The notes: generated from the sequence alone by a model not told the origin. A stretch of DNA of 64,000 bases from Chiridota heheva (GCA_020152595.1 JAIGNY010000872.1:262501-326500), one strand, 5' to 3'; shown: positions 24,505-36,750, counted from the stretch's first letter. A program made the numbers and translations.

Positions 24505-25202
24505 TGATTACCTAACATTGGTGAAAAAGATGTCCCACAATTCAACATTTTTATACTGGAGGTCAGTGGAGGAGATTGCTGGATCAAGGAGGCAGGGCAT
24601 GAAGCCAGACCGCTGCACACAGTAATGAACAGCTGCATGCATGTATTAGCAGTTATGATATGATATATGGAATTTATATGGGGCATTTTCTAGTTTAAAG
24701 AACTATTCAAATGCGCTCTACAAGTAACAGACTAGTTCTCCGGCTGCCTATAGGCGCTCATGAACTTAGTACTTGAAATGGAAAGTGAATGAACACTGCG
24801 TTTTCACGCTTCTCTTCTTGAGTAGTGTTCGGAGAAGCAGGCAGGAGTGACTCTCCTGCTGTAGGGACCGACAGCTTAACGTCTCCTCCGACCATTCAAC
24901 GGCATTTAACCATTGTCACTTTTCTAAAGTTCAGTTGAATGAATGGTCAAGAGTATAATTGTAGAGTAATCATTCTACAGATTGTAATCACTAAATTGTG
25001 TAGCTTATATGTAACATCTCCTGCTAAAGGTCTATACAAAGGGTACAGTACCAGGTTCGACTTACACCACAAGACCTGCATTGTGTCCTCGAGCAGAAAC
25101 TTTACTCTACTTGCTCAAGTTTAATCAGCTGTAAAATGTATACCAGCACTGCTTAACCATGGGGAGAGTCGTGTGATCCCTTCGTTTGCCAAGGAAACCA
25201 GG
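24505..25202 (+). other. Downstream of DCAF10, no recognised element
   Basis: Unique-looking sequence past the poly(A) signal. Nothing coding or repetitive recognised. Confidence 0.4.
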
Positions 25203-25440
25203 GATGTGCATCGTGACGGTGCCTGAGTGACGGTGCCTGAGTGACGGTGGAGTACGGTGCCCACGGTGACGGTGCCCGAAAGTGACGGTGCCAGTGACGG
25301 TGCCCAGTGCCGGTGCCGAGTGCGGTGGTGGACGGTGCCCGAGTGACGGTGCCCGAGTGACGGTGCCCGAGTGACGGTGCCCGAGTGACGGTGCCCGAGT
25401 GACGGTGCCCGAGTGACGGTGCCCGAGTGACGGTGCCCGA
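25203..25440 (+). repeat. Minisatellite, 14 bp unit GTGACGGTGCCCGA
   Basis: The second half is eight near-perfect GTGACGGTGCCCGA units; the first half is degenerate (GTGACGGTGCCTGA and others). GC-rich and CpG-rich against an AT-rich background. Confidence 0.95.
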
Positions 25441-25695
25441 GGAGGAGATGCAGTGGTTAAGGATGCGTGCTCGTATTTAAAAGGTCCTGGGTTTGATTCC
25501 ATCATGGGCGCTGCATTGTGTACTTAAGCAAGACACTGCGCTTGGCTGTAATATGAGTACCAACACAGCTAGAGAGTTAATCTGCAATGGACTGGGGTCC
25601 CATCCAGGGGGAGTCATGTACTCTCATCCACTTGTGCCAATGAAATTGGGATAAGCACCGGTTCTATCAACCTAATGGGTCAGATGGATTTAGCT
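25441..25695 (+). mobile_element. tRNA-derived SINE, family B
   Basis: GATGCAGTGGTTAAGGATGC (A box region) and GGGTTTGATTCCATCATGGG (B box) form a tRNA-like head. TTGTGTACTTAAGCAAGACA and CAATGGACTGGGGTCCCATC then GGGATAAGCACCGG follow, a body layout widely seen in SINEs of aquatic animals. It abuts the 14 bp minisatellite on its 5' side. Confidence 0.75.
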
Positions 25696-25837
25696 TGATA
25701 GATTTCTAAAGTTGAAAAGCCTCTTAGAGGTTTTAGGTTTGAATAGAACAGCCGTTGAATTCTTAGAATTGGTTCTGTTAAATTAGTTTCTGGATTGTGG
25801 ATTATCTCAAAATTGATAAATTTTCTATTAAAATTTG

Positions 25838-26463
25838 TGATGTATGACTGGGCATGCAGACAGCTTAAGATCTTTGTGATGTATGACTGGGCATGCAGAC
25901 AGCTTAAGATCTTTGTGATGTATGACTGGGCATGCAGACAGCTTAAGATCTTTGTGATGTATGACTGGGCATGCAGACAGCTTAAGATCTTTGTGATGTA
26001 TGACTGGGCATGCAGACAGCTTAAGATCTTTGTGATGTATGACTGGGCATGCAGACAGCTTAAGATCTTTGTGATGTATGACTGGGCATACAGAGAGCTT
26101 AAGATCTTTGTGATGTATGACTGGGCATGGAGACAGCTTAAGATCTTTGTGATGTATGACTGGGCATGCAGAGAGCTTAAGATCTTTGTGATGTATGACT
26201 GGGCATGGAGACAGCTTAAGATCTTTGTGATGTATGATTGGGCATGCAGACAGCTTAAGATCTTTGTGATGTATGACTGGGCATGCAGACAGCTTAAGAT
26301 CTTTGTGATGTATGACTGGGCATGCAGACAGCTTAAGATCTTTGTGATGTATGACTGGGCATGGAGACAGCTTAAGATCTTTGTGATGTATGACTGGGCA
26401 TGCAGACAGCTTAAGATCTTTGTGATGTATGACTGGGCATGCAGACAGCTTAAGATCTGTTTG
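25838..26463 (+). repeat. Minisatellite, 39 bp unit, 16 copies, open in one frame
   Basis: Sixteen very similar 39 bp units containing GTGATGTATGACTGGGCATG followed by CAGACAGCTTAAGATCTTT. Because 39 is a multiple of three and one frame lacks a stop, it can be read as a 13-residue repeat (IFVMYDWACRQLK). Unit differences are few, so the array is young or homogenised. No signal or domain around it suggests translation. Confidence 0.97.
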
Positions 26464-26711
26464 TAATTCTTTCAGTTATTATGGGAAAGAAGGGCAGTCA
26501 CGCTTCACAAACAAACATAGCTTTACATATTAGTGCCTGGAAATTCAAAAGGCTGTAAAATGGGCAGTTTTTGACCAATTTTGAGTAAAGTCTTGCTATT
26601 TTTAGATATTTTAATAGATTTTAAAACAATTTTGCCTCTTCAGATCCTTAGATCCAGATCCTTAGATCTTTTTAAGTTTTAGGCCTAGCAGGTCCCAGTC
26701 TTTTTACCAAT

Positions 26712-27312
26712 AGAGGGATTTCATCGCGACTCTAACTCAACTGGACTCCATTTTGCAGTGCAACGGTGTCGTTGTGTTTCATGCGTCTTCACACAGCTCA
26801 AGTCATATCACACGTACAACAAACATACTACATGCTATCCTACCGGTACCAGTTCAGCGAATTTTACTAATTGCAGTTTTTTGTTCGCTTCTGATTTTTC
26901 TTTATATTTTCCTTAATTAAGTAAGTTATATTATCACCGGTTATACGAAGAGCAACTTTAAAGTTAACACCATCTGATTGTTTGTTACACTCAGACAAAG
27001 CCTACATGTCTGATATAAAGTGTTTGCTGAAAGCCATTGCATCATACAGCAAAACCCACTTTGAACGTCAATCAGGATCAGATGGAAATCAAGAAAATAT
27101 CTTTTTCTTTTTATTCCCCGCACACATCTATTATTGCAACCAATGGCACAGCAAGATTCCAGCATAATTATCTTGCAAAAAAATCTTATATAACAACATG
27201 CAAATGTATGTAAGTCTAATTAAATTTACAGCAGACGACAGTGGTTTTGACTGACTAAATGGCAATGTACTGTAAACAAAGTCATGTGACCTTTGACGTC
27301 AGCTGAAACATC
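26712..27312 (-). mobile_element. THAP-exon repeat, copy 1 (decayed P-type transposon or duplicated THAP gene 5' end)
   Basis: It aligns in inverse orientation with 60552-61158 along ~600 bp. On the - strand from ATG at 27165 it reads MLESCCAIGCNNRCVRG, the N-terminal C-x4-C part of a THAP zinc finger (compare MVQSCSAYGCKNR of THAP1). The continuation is out of frame. TGACGTCA at 27294-27301 lies upstream. The splice donor present in the other copy is altered here (CAGACATGT). THAP domains occur in P-element transposases and in host transcription factors; non-coding flanks copied with the exon favour a mobile element. Confidence 0.65.
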
Positions 27313-27694
27313 CTAATATGCCTTTCTGCTTTAGGGTCACAGATTTAACACAATTGCTTATATTTTCAAGTTTCTTATATAATCATAAAATAAAACAACT
27401 TTTGTCTGAGAGCCATTGGCATAGGCAAGTCAGGGCCCCTCCTTTTTGTGGTTAAATGGATAGATCTAAAAAGGTTTCATTTATAAAGAATGGCTTCATA
27501 TGTTTTCTGAGTTCCTGAGTGTCTTAAACCACTAAAATATGAAATAAAAGGAAAAGGTAACTGCATCCTTGAAAGCTCATGTAATTTGTAATCAAAATTT
27601 CTTCTACTAGTCCCATTACTTTGTACTTCCCTCAACAAGCATGCTGACCTTCCAACAGTTTTACTTTTAAGTATAAAAATAAAACAAATTCTGC

Positions 27695-28312
27695 CACAAG
27701 TGTACCCCCATCCTCCCTTTTCTCGAACTACCTTTGACAAGTCCATGCTACTGCTCAAAGTACAACCACATTCTGAAATGTTTGTGTCCCCCCATCCTCC
27801 CTTTTCTCCAACTACCTTTGACAAGTCCATGCTACTGCTTAAAGTACAACCACATTCTGAAATGTTTGTGTCCCCCCCCCCATCCTCCCTTTTCTCGAAC
27901 TACCTTTGACAAGTCCATGCTACTGCTTAAAGTACAACCACATTCTGAAATGTTTGTGTCCCCCCTCCCCATCCTCCCTTTTTCGAACTACCTTTGACAA
28001 GTCCATGCTATTGCTTAAAGTACAACCACATTCTGAAATGTTTGTGTCCCCCCTCCCCATCCTCCCTTTTCTCGAACTACCTTTGACAAGTCCATGCTAT
28101 TGCTTAAAGTACAACCACATTCTGAAATGTTTGTCCCCCCTCCCCATCCTCCCTTTTCTCGAACTACCTTTGACAAGTTCATGCTATTGCTTAAAGTACA
28201 ACCACATTCTGAAATGTTTGTGTCCCCCCTCCCCATCCTCCCTCTTAAACTACCTTTGACAAGTCCATGCTATTGCTTAAAGTACAACCACATTCTGAAA
28301 TGTTTGTGTCTT
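27695..28312 (+). repeat. Minisatellite, ~88 bp unit, 7 copies
   Basis: Seven units of 84-90 bp, each with ACTACCTTTGACAAGTCCAT, GCTTAAAGTACAACCACATT and a C-run followed by CATCCTCCC. Length differences between units come from the C-run. Confidence 0.95.
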
Positions 28313-28381
28313 ATGTCAAAGAGAACAAAGGAAGGGAAGGACACTTGCAATGAATAATGATAAAGATTCAGAATCAGCAGG

Positions 28382-28706
28382 CAGGGGTGGCGGAAGGGAA
28401 TTCAGGGTAAATCCAGTGAGGGCACTTTCTTTATTTATTAGATAATGACAATCTGAAACGGAAAAAAGGTCTTCAGTTCCGGTATAGTGCAAGGGTATGT
28501 TTGAACAATGTGGTCCTTAAGAATGGGGTTGTTACAAATGTTGGAATTCCCTTCAAGTGAATAGAACCTTCATGTTTTTTATGTAATATTTAATAAACAA
28601 AAAAAGTAGTCTAGTATCAATTTTAAAAGGAGCCCTCCTAAAAGGCCCACTCTCTTTAATCTATGGCAAGGGGGTAGTAGTTTCCCCTGTGGTTCTGCCA
28701 TCCCTG
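28382..28706. mobile_element. Possible hAT-like MITE
   Basis: CAGGGGTGGCGGAA at the left and TTCTGCCATCCCTG at the right form imperfect 14 bp inverted ends about 325 bp apart, in the CAGGG style of hAT elements. No matching 8 bp flanking duplication is seen, so confidence is modest. Confidence 0.35.
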
Positions 28707-29224
28707 ATTATTGCATCACATCTAGTTTATCTCCCATAGGGTAGCTCCACTTATTTATAAACTGCATCTACCCCCTTCAATGTATATATAGTAGGCTTAT
28801 TTTTTGTGACCAATTCATTACCCATCATGCATTGTGGCATCAAGCCAAAGACTTCCATAGATCGCTGTTCAAGATTTGAGGATTTTTCAATACAAGCAAA
28901 TTGTACGATGTGCAATGGTAAAGATTTTAATTCATTTTGCTATTTGCATGATTTTCAAAAGATTTTAGCATTTTATGTGGAAGCCTGTGAAACCTTTGCT
29001 ATTTCACATTGAAAGCAATTTAGGAAAAGTTAACTCTGCATTTTAAGATGTTGTGTAATGAGGTATAGGCTACAGCATACTTTGCACATCCTTGCGAAAC
29101 CATATCAGTAGTTTGTCTTGTCAACATGTGACAAATTCTGCATGTTTTGTTCGTGGGCACGGGGGGCATGGCCCTCCCTGAAATTTTGCCAATGATAATT
29201 TTTTTACCAAGATATAATTCTTAG
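28707..29224. other. Intergenic, no recognised element
   Basis: No gene, array or inverted ends recognised; 29561-29940 likewise. Confidence 0.35.
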
Positions 29225-29560
29225 TTAGTTTATGTTAAGTTTTCTTCAATTTCCAGGAAATGTCATTAAATGTTTGAAAAATCTCTCTGAATTTTGGGAA
29301 ATTTCATTCATTTTGGGCATTTTTTCGTAGATTTTCTATAAATTTATGGGAAATTTCCTTTCATGTTTGGGAGAACTCTTAATTTTATGGAAATTTCTTT
29401 CATTTTCTTGCAATTTTTTGAAAATTTCTTTTGTTTTGGGGGAAATTTGTCCTATTTTCGGTAAATTTTCATCAATTATCGGAAAATGTTGCCAAATTTG
29501 AACAAAATTTCCAATGATTTTACCAAATTTCCCTTCAATTTTTTTTTTATAATCTCCCAA
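29225..29560 (-). repeat. Degenerate GGAAATTT-type short repeat, inverse relative of 23.55 kb
   Basis: Many GGAAATTTC and TTTTGGG words with 17-25 bp spacing. Read on the - strand it resembles the 23.55 kb block in word content (GGAAATTTT, AAAATTGAAG). Confidence 0.45.
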
Positions 29561-29944
29561 TCAAAAGAAAACATGCAATGGGGAAGGTGAAATCCTTTCT
29601 GGGAGTACTTTTCTGCTCCCCGCTTATTCGACTCTGCAGCACTTGTCCCAATATGTTCCATTAATCATGAGAAAAAATGCTCATAAAAGCACGTTATTCA
29701 CATCATCTCTGGTTTAGATTGGCTTGGTCCCCCTGACATTTTATCGTAGCTCCGCTCCTGGATTTGTTTAGATTGTATTGCATTTTATCTTGTGATATTG
29801 GTTTGTATTCAATAACTGTTTATTGCAATGCATGACAAGAAATATTCAATGTTGCACATTTTGCTTTTATCTTAGCCAAAACTGAACATTAGGAATGTTT
29901 AAACTTTTTTATAGCTTGATTTTTAAAAGAAATGGTAGAAATGC

Positions 29945-31700
29945 AGTTTAGGGTGAAACAAAAATGCCTAGGTGTCTACATTTTGAGGTGGGGTGAAACA
30001 GGAATGCCTAGATGTCTACATTTTAAGCTGGGGTGAAACAGGAATGCTAAGATGTCTACATTTTAAGGTGGGGTGAAACAGAAATGCCAAAATGTCTACA
30101 TTTTAAGGTAGGGTGAAACAGGAATGCCTAGGTGTCTACAATTTAGGGTGGGGTGTAACAGGAACGCCTAGATGTCCACATTTTAAGGTGAGGTGAAACA
30201 GGAATTCCTAGATGTCTACATTTTAAGGTGAGGTGAAACAGAAATGCCTAGATGTCTACATTTTAAAGTGGGGTGTAACAGGAATGCCTAGATGTCTACA
30301 TTTTAAGGTGGGGTGTAACAGGAATGCCTAGATGTCTACATTTTAAGGTGAGGAGAAACAGGAATGCCTAGATGTCTACATTTTAAGGTGAGGTGAAACA
30401 GGAATGCCTAGATGTCTACATTTTAAAGTGGGGTGTAACAGGAATGCCTAGATGTCTACATTTTAAGGTGAGGAGAAACAGGAATGCCTAGATGTCTACA
30501 TTTTAAGGTGGGGTGAAACAGGAATGCCTACATTTTAAAGTGGGGTGTAACAGGAATGCCTAGATGTCTACATTTTAAGGTGGGGTGAAACAGGAATGCC
30601 TAGATGTCTACATATTTTAAGGTGGGGTGAAACAGGAATGCCTCGATGTCTACATTTTAAAGTGAGGTGAAACAGGAATGCCTAGATGTCTACATTTTAA
30701 GGCGAGGTGAAACAGTAATGCCTAGATGTCTACATTTTAAGGCGAGGTGAAACAGGAATGCCTAGATGTCTACATTTTAAGGTGAGGTGAAACAGGAATG
30801 CCTCGATGTCTACATTTTAAGGTGGGGTGAAACAGGAATGCCTAGATGTCTACATTTTAAGGTGGGGGGTAACAGGCATGCCTAGATGTCCACATTTTAA
30901 GGTGAGGTAAAACAGGAATGCCTAGATGTCTACATTTTAAGGTGGGGTGAAACAGGAATGCCTAGATGTCTACATTTGAAGCCGAGGTGAAACGAATGCC
31001 TAGATGTCTACATTTTAAGGTGGGGTGAAACAGGAATGCCTAGGTGTCTACATTTTAAGGTGGGGTGAAACAGGAATGCCTAGATGTCTACATTTGAAGC
31101 CGAGGTGAAACGAATGCCTAGATGTCTACATTTTAAGGTGGGGTGAAACAGGAATGCCTAGATGTCTACATTTTAAGGTGGGGTGAAACAGGAATGCCTA
31201 GATGTCTACATTTGAAGCTGGGGTGAAACAGGAATGCCAAGGTGTCTACATTTTAAGGTGGGGTGAAACAGGAATGCCTAGATGTCTACATTTTAAGGTG
31301 GGGTGAAACAGGAATGCCTAGATGTTTACATTTTAAGGTGGGGTGAAACAGGAATGCCTAGATGTCTACATTTTAAGGTGGGGTGAAACAGGAATGCCTA
31401 GATGTCCACATTTTAAGGTGAGGTGAAACAGGAATGCCTAGATGTCTACATTTTAAGGTGGGGTGAAACAGGAATGCCTAGGTGTCTACATTTTAAGGTG
31501 GGGTGAAACAGGAATGCCCAGTTGTCTACATTTTAAGGTGAGGTGAAACAGGAATGCCTAGATGTCTACATTTTAAGGTGAGGTGAAACAGGAATGCCTA
31601 GATGTCTACATTTTAAGGTGGGGTGAAACAGGAATGCCTAGATGTCTACATTTTAAGGTGGGGTGAAACAGGAATGCCTAGATGTCTACATTTTAAGGTA
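29945..31700 (+). repeat. Minisatellite, 40 bp unit, ~43 copies
   Basis: Each unit contains GTGGGGTGAAACAGGAATGC followed by CTAGATGTCTACATTTTAAG, with recurring variants (GAGGTGAAACAG, GGGGTGTAACAG, GAAGCCGAGGTGAAACG). Some variants occur in the same order more than once, indicating block duplication. At 1.75 kb it is one of the two largest arrays here. Confidence 0.97.
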
Positions 31701-32314
31701 CTGCTGGAGTTTTACACTGAAATTGTTTGTAATTTTGAAGGTCAACAGTATGTTTCTAATTATTTTAAGTCGGGCAATTCTTGTTTTGATTAATTTCAAA
31801 TTTGTAGATTATATCTTTGAACAAAAAACAATTATCTTGAATTTTATTTTCATATTTAGGGAGTATTTTAAGTCGAGCAATTCTTTTTAATAATTTCAAA
31901 TATGTAGATGATTGAATCTTTCAAACAAAAACAAGTATCTCAAATTTTATTTTCCGATTTAGGGAGATATATTTTTAAGTACTAATTTATTTCAATTATC
32001 ATGCAGTAATTTCTTCAAAAGAAAAGTTTGATATAGAATGATGACAAAAGACATGTATACTCCATGAAGTAATAATTCTATAGCTCTTTTTATTCAATGC
32101 TCTTTTATTCAATATGTATACATGTACTGTATAATCAGGACTACAGTCCTAAATGCTGGAAACTTACAAAGTGGATCATACAATCATTAGAGGTGTAGTA
32201 TACTGTGTTTTTTTATATTTTTATCTTTCATTAACTCAATTGTCTATTGTTACTTTTATCTGTAAAGCATAAGTTTTGAATGTAAGTCAGAAACATAATC
32301 AGCAATACTGCCAC
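31701..32314. other. Intergenic, no recognised element
   Basis: AT-rich sequence with a loose duplication of TTTTATTTTCATATTTAGGG and TTTTATTTTCCGATTTAGGG (about 31840 and 31945). Otherwise nothing recognised. Confidence 0.4.
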
Positions 32315-32672
32315 CATAGACCAGCAATCCCCAAACACAGTTCTCCCACAAGCACAACCTTCCCAGAGCTTTCCTTGCTCCCCACAACTCAATAGCCGAG
32401 CTCTTCTAGAAAAATCCTCTGGATAAAATTATCTCCTTCCTGCATCATGCTTCTCTACAACTATATTTAGCCTTCCTTTCCCAACCCCTCTCTACTTTTT
32501 TTTTCACCCATACACCTCTCTTGATCCCAGCTTTCTGGCATTTAGTTTTTTTTTCTACTAATCTCCTCAGTTTGTTTTCCTTCCTACCTCTGGAACGATC
32601 TAGCCTCTCAGGCACAATTTGACCCTTGCTGTTGTGGTGCCGTTAAGCCCTCGTCAAACAAACAAACAGTTC
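32315..32672 (-). repeat. ~400 bp unclassified interspersed repeat, copy 2
   Basis: The reverse complement opens GTTTGTTTGTTTGACGAGGG, CTTAACGGCACCACAACAGC, and then follows the 63.5 kb copy closely, including text for GTGCCTGAGAGG and GGAGCAAGGAAAGCTC. It lies in the DCAF10-CNNM intergenic region. Confidence 0.65.
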
Positions 32673-32741
32673 TTGAGTTTTATGGAAATTACTCTTATTT
32701 TTTTTAATTAATTTTTTAACTCAAAACTAATGAAATATAAT

Positions 32742-33736
32742 ATCTGATAGCAGTGGTGAAAATCGTCTGATAGCAGTGGTGAAAATCGTCTGATAGCAGT
32801 GGTGAATACCGCCTGATAGCGGTGGTGAATACCGCCTGATAGCGGTGGTGAATACCGTCTGATAGCGGTGGTGAATACCGTCTGATAGCGGTGGTGAATA
32901 CCGTCTGATAGCGGTGGTGAATAGCGGTGGTGAGTACCGTCTGATAGCGGTGGTGAGTACCGTCTGATAGCGGTGGTGAGCACCGTCTGATAGCGGTGGT
33001 GAGTACAGTCTGATAGCAGAGGTGAGTACTGTCTGATAGCAGTGGTGAGTACCGTCGGATAGCGGTGGTGAGTACCGTCGGATAGCGGTGGTGAATACCG
33101 TCGGATAGCGGTGGTGAATACCGTCCGATAGCGGTGGTGAATACCGTCCGATAGCGGTGGTGAGTACCGTCTGATAGCGGTGGTGAGTACCGTCTGATAG
33201 CGGTGGTGAGTACCGTCTGATAGCGGTGGTGAGTACCGTCTGATAGCAGTGGTGAGTAGTCTGATAGCAGAGGTGAGTACCGACTGATAGCAATGGTGAA
33301 TATTGTCTGATAGCAGTGGTGAATACCGTCTGATAGCAGTGGTGAATACCGCCTGATAGCAGTGGTGAATACCGTCTGATAGCAGTGGTGAATACCGTCT
33401 GATAGCAGTGGTGAACACCGTCTGATAGCAGTGGTGAATACCGCCTGACAGCAGTGGTGAATACCGTCTGACAGCAGTGGTGAACGCCGTCTGACAGCAG
33501 TGGTGAACGCCGTCTGACAGCAGTGGTGAATACCGTCTGACAGCAGTGGTGAATACCGTCTGATAGCAGTGGTGAATGTCGTCTGATAGCAGTGGTGAAT
33601 GACAGCAGTGGTGATTACCGTCTGACAGCAGTGGTGAATACCGTCTGACAGCAGTGGTGAATACCGTCTGATAGCAGTGGTGAATACCGTCTGATAGCAG
33701 TGGTGAATACCGTCTGATAGCAGTGGTGAATACTGT
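32742..33736 (-). repeat. Minisatellite, 23 bp unit, ~43 copies, open in all three - frames
   Basis: Units contain TGATAGCAGTGGTGAATACC then GTC. Because 23 is not a multiple of three and no frame holds a stop, every - frame is open for up to ~350 codons. Two sub-blocks differ by AGCAGTGG versus AGCGGTGG. No gene is implied. Confidence 0.97.
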
Positions 33737-34336
33737 CTATTCATCAGGAATACTTTTTTTAACTTGATCAAGAAATCATTGAATCAAATATTTGACAAGC
33801 ATGCCAGCAGTGACTGTCTCATTTACTATTTATGTGCTTTTGGACAAAAAATTGTTGCTTTTCAACAAGGCAAGAATTCCACACTTGTCCTTCCCAACAA
33901 TTTGGCAACATTGCCATAAGTAGTATCTACTTCACAAGCATAACAAATGTGATGTAGGGGACAGCACTTGTCCAATTGTCATTTACATGTGGGAGGGGAC
34001 TCCCTTTTAATTAGATGATAAATGTGAGGAACATTTTTTTCAACCCATTTTGTTTAATCCATCCCTATAATGACCAGTTTTCCTTCAATCAGAAATCTAA
34101 AAACAAAATTTTCAGCACACATTTGTGAGAATACTGTACATTTCTTGAAATCATGAAAGTAAAAAAAGTCAAGTAGTAGGGCAGGGCTATTATGCTCAAG
34201 ATGATCTGAAATTCAGAATACCTTTAATAATCATCAAAATTGAGTGGTTATTATTGAAACAAATGGTTTAATTTCAATAAAGAATAACACACATATACTG
34301 GACGGTCCTTCTGCAAAATAAGGAAAACTCTTCATT
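33737..34336. other. Intergenic, no recognised element
   Basis: AT-rich, unique-looking; nothing recognised. Confidence 0.35.
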
Positions 34337-34916
34337 TTAACCCTTACTCTACCACGCGGCGATATTATCGCCGTTTTGGGTGCCCCGTCTTTGGCCCCGC
34401 CTCCCGAGCGCATTTTCAAAATAGTGCTGGTAGAGTAAGGGTTAATCAGCCCGCGACATATGCGCCAACCGAAAATACAGGCAGCATGATCGGTGGGCGG
34501 CCCAGCGGGTCCCAGCGAAGGGGCCCGACTTTTCTGCCTGGAAGACAGAGGACCCTTCAATAATCACGCCTTGATTAACCCTTACTCTACCACGCGGCGA
34601 TATTATCGCCATTTTGGGTGCCCGTCTTTGGCCCGCCTCCCGAGCGCATTTTCAAAATAGTGCTGGTAGAGTAAGGGTTAATCAGCCCGCGACATATCGC
34701 CAACCGAAAATACAGGCAGCATGATCCCGGTGGGCGGGTCCCGAAAGCGAAAGGGGCCCGACTTTTCTGCCTGGAAGACAGAGGACCCTTCAATAATCAC
34801 GCCTTGATTAACCCTTACTCTACCACGTGGCGATATTATCGCCGTTTTGGGTGCCCCGTCTTTGGCCCCGCCTCCCGAGCGCATTTTCAAAATAGTGCTG
34901 GTAGAGTAAGGGTTAA
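34337..34916 (+). mobile_element. Triple array of a TTAA-flanked piggyBac-like MITE
   Basis: Three ~107-109 bp elements (34337-34445, 34575-34681, 34808-34916) begin TTAACCCTTACTCTACCA and end TGGTAGAGTAAGGGTTAA, perfect 18 bp inverted ends including the TTAA target. Inside is the hairpin GGCGATATTATCGCC. The spacers of ~130 bp are also alike (CTTTTCTGCCTGGAAGACAG, CCCTTCAATAATCACGCC), so element plus spacer was duplicated as a unit. TTAA targets and CCC-starting ends are diagnostic of piggyBac-type transposition. No transposase is present. Confidence 0.85.
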
Positions 34917-35109
34917 TCTGCAATATTTCAGAAACAGTTTGGAAACGTCAAGCTTGCAGATATTTTTGGTAAAACAGCTACATTAAATCAAAATGAGTTT
35001 TTCATTGATCTTGAGATTTTGCAACCATCATTGGTATTCTGCAGAAGTGAGGGTACACCACAACCCCAAACTATTAAACAGTTCAATGGCTCCAGTGTAG
35101 GTTATTCCA

Positions 35110-35620
35110 CAGCAAAGGCTAACTTACAATCTTGGACATCTTGAATTAACACTTTGTCAAAATTTGCACTCCTTTTATGAACATACTTTTGTACTCTTTA
35201 ATATTTAACAACAATAGGTTATAAATAATGGCACTTTCTTAATGATTCTTTGATCCGCATTCTATCATTTCTAATAATTATTTTAACATCCCTGGTGTCC
35301 CCCTACCCTACCTTAATATATCAACCCTACCCCAACCCATTCAATGTTGATCATTTTTTAACCCCAACCCATTCAATGTTGATCATTTTTTAACCCCAAC
35401 CCATTCAATGTTGATCATTTTTTAAAGTTTTATTTATTTCCAAATTGGGCAAAAACACAGGGAAGGGGTGTTGGGAGAGGTACATTTCAAGGAAGGAAAT
35501 AAAGAATCACAACACGAAATATTTAGCTGTTTGCGATGCTGAACTGGTCAACAGTTTTGTCCAAGATTGTACAACACTCTTACTCGTATGCTTACAACAT
35601 ACTAACAGAATTTCAGTTGC
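35110..35620 (+). repeat. Dispersed ~500 bp repeat, copy 1
   Basis: Shared with 57540-57990 in the same orientation: ATAAATAATGGCACTTT, CATTCAATGTTGATCATT, AATATTTAGCTGTTTGCGA and CAACAGTTTTGTCCAA occur in the same order. Inside, a 32 bp unit (CAACCCATTCAATGTTGATC-type) is repeated three times. Unclassified. Confidence 0.65.
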
Positions 35621-35729
35621 AGGAAAAGTATCAGGAAACTTGTGGAAAGTGACTCCTCTGGCCGACATCATTCATTTCACTGCCCTAGATCATAAAGATC
35701 AATACATTTTATAACTTAAGTTTGCATTT

Positions 35730-36186
35730 GGTCACCCTGGACCCAAAATGACAGTATACTAACTTTGCATTTGGTCACCCTGGTCCCAAAATGACAGTAT
35801 ACTAACTTTGCATTTGGTCACCCTGGACCCAAAATGACAGTATACTAACTTTGCATTTGGTCACCCTGGACCCAAAATGACAGTATACTAACTTTGCATT
35901 TGGTCACCCTGGACCCAAAATGACAGTATACTAACTTTGCATTTGGTCACCCTGGACCCAAAATGACAGTATACTAACTTTGCAGTCACCCTGGACCCAA
36001 AATGACAGTATACTAACTTTGCATTTGGTCACCCTGGACCCAAAATGACAGTATACTAACTTTGCATTTGGTCACCCTGGACCCAAAATGACAGTATACT
36101 AACTTTGCATTTGGTCACCCTGGACCCAAAATGACAGTATACTAACTTTGCATTTAATCACCCTGGACCCAAAATGACAGTATACT
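35730..36186 (+). repeat. Minisatellite, 43 bp unit, ~10 copies
   Basis: Nearly identical units containing AACTTTGCATTTGGTCACCC followed by TGGACCCAAAATGACAGTAT. One unit has a short internal deletion. High identity suggests recent expansion. Confidence 0.97.
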
Positions 36187-36424
36187 ATCTATATATAAAA
36201 GATGTAATCAGCAGCATCAATTTTGGTATTGGTAAAGAAACTTGGCAATGAAGGTACAAACACTATTAAAATAAAAACTATATTTCTGGAACTACTAAAC
36301 AATGTTTTTGAAAGACTAGTTTATACAGACGTGTCTTTTAAACCAACAACATACTGTGAGAGTAACGCTTTGATGTTCTTGTACAATTAAAGATGAAAGG
36401 ATTAAAACATAACTGTTAGGCCTG

Positions 36425-36750
36425 ATGCACTTGTCAGTTGTATGACTCACCCCTACTACCCCTGGCAATGTCAGTCAAAGGTGAGTCATTGACATTTGAA
36501 ATAGTGACTCACATGTGCATCATTGTACCAAATTGTCAGTTAACAGAGTGACTCTGGGGTGGGTCAATTTACTTAAAAAATATTGACTTTGTACAGAAGT
36601 GATTGATTTGGGTAAGTCATTTCACAAAAAATGTCAGTCACCTGAGTAACTGAGGGGTGTGTCAATGTACATGTTTTGTCCACCCACTTTGGTGCAATGA
36701 CTCACCTTGTCTGGGGAAGCAGGGGTGAGTCACACAATTGACAAGTGCAT
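36425..36750. mobile_element. MITE with ~30 bp inverted ends
   Basis: The left end is ATGCACTTGTCAGTTG followed by TGACTCACCCCT; the right end is AGGGGTGAGTCACACAATTG followed by ACAAGTGCAT. These are near-perfect inverted repeats 326 bp apart. The interior repeats GTGAGTCA/TGACTCAC words (AP-1-like TGAGTCA). No coding capacity. The flanking duplication is not clear. Confidence 0.75.
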
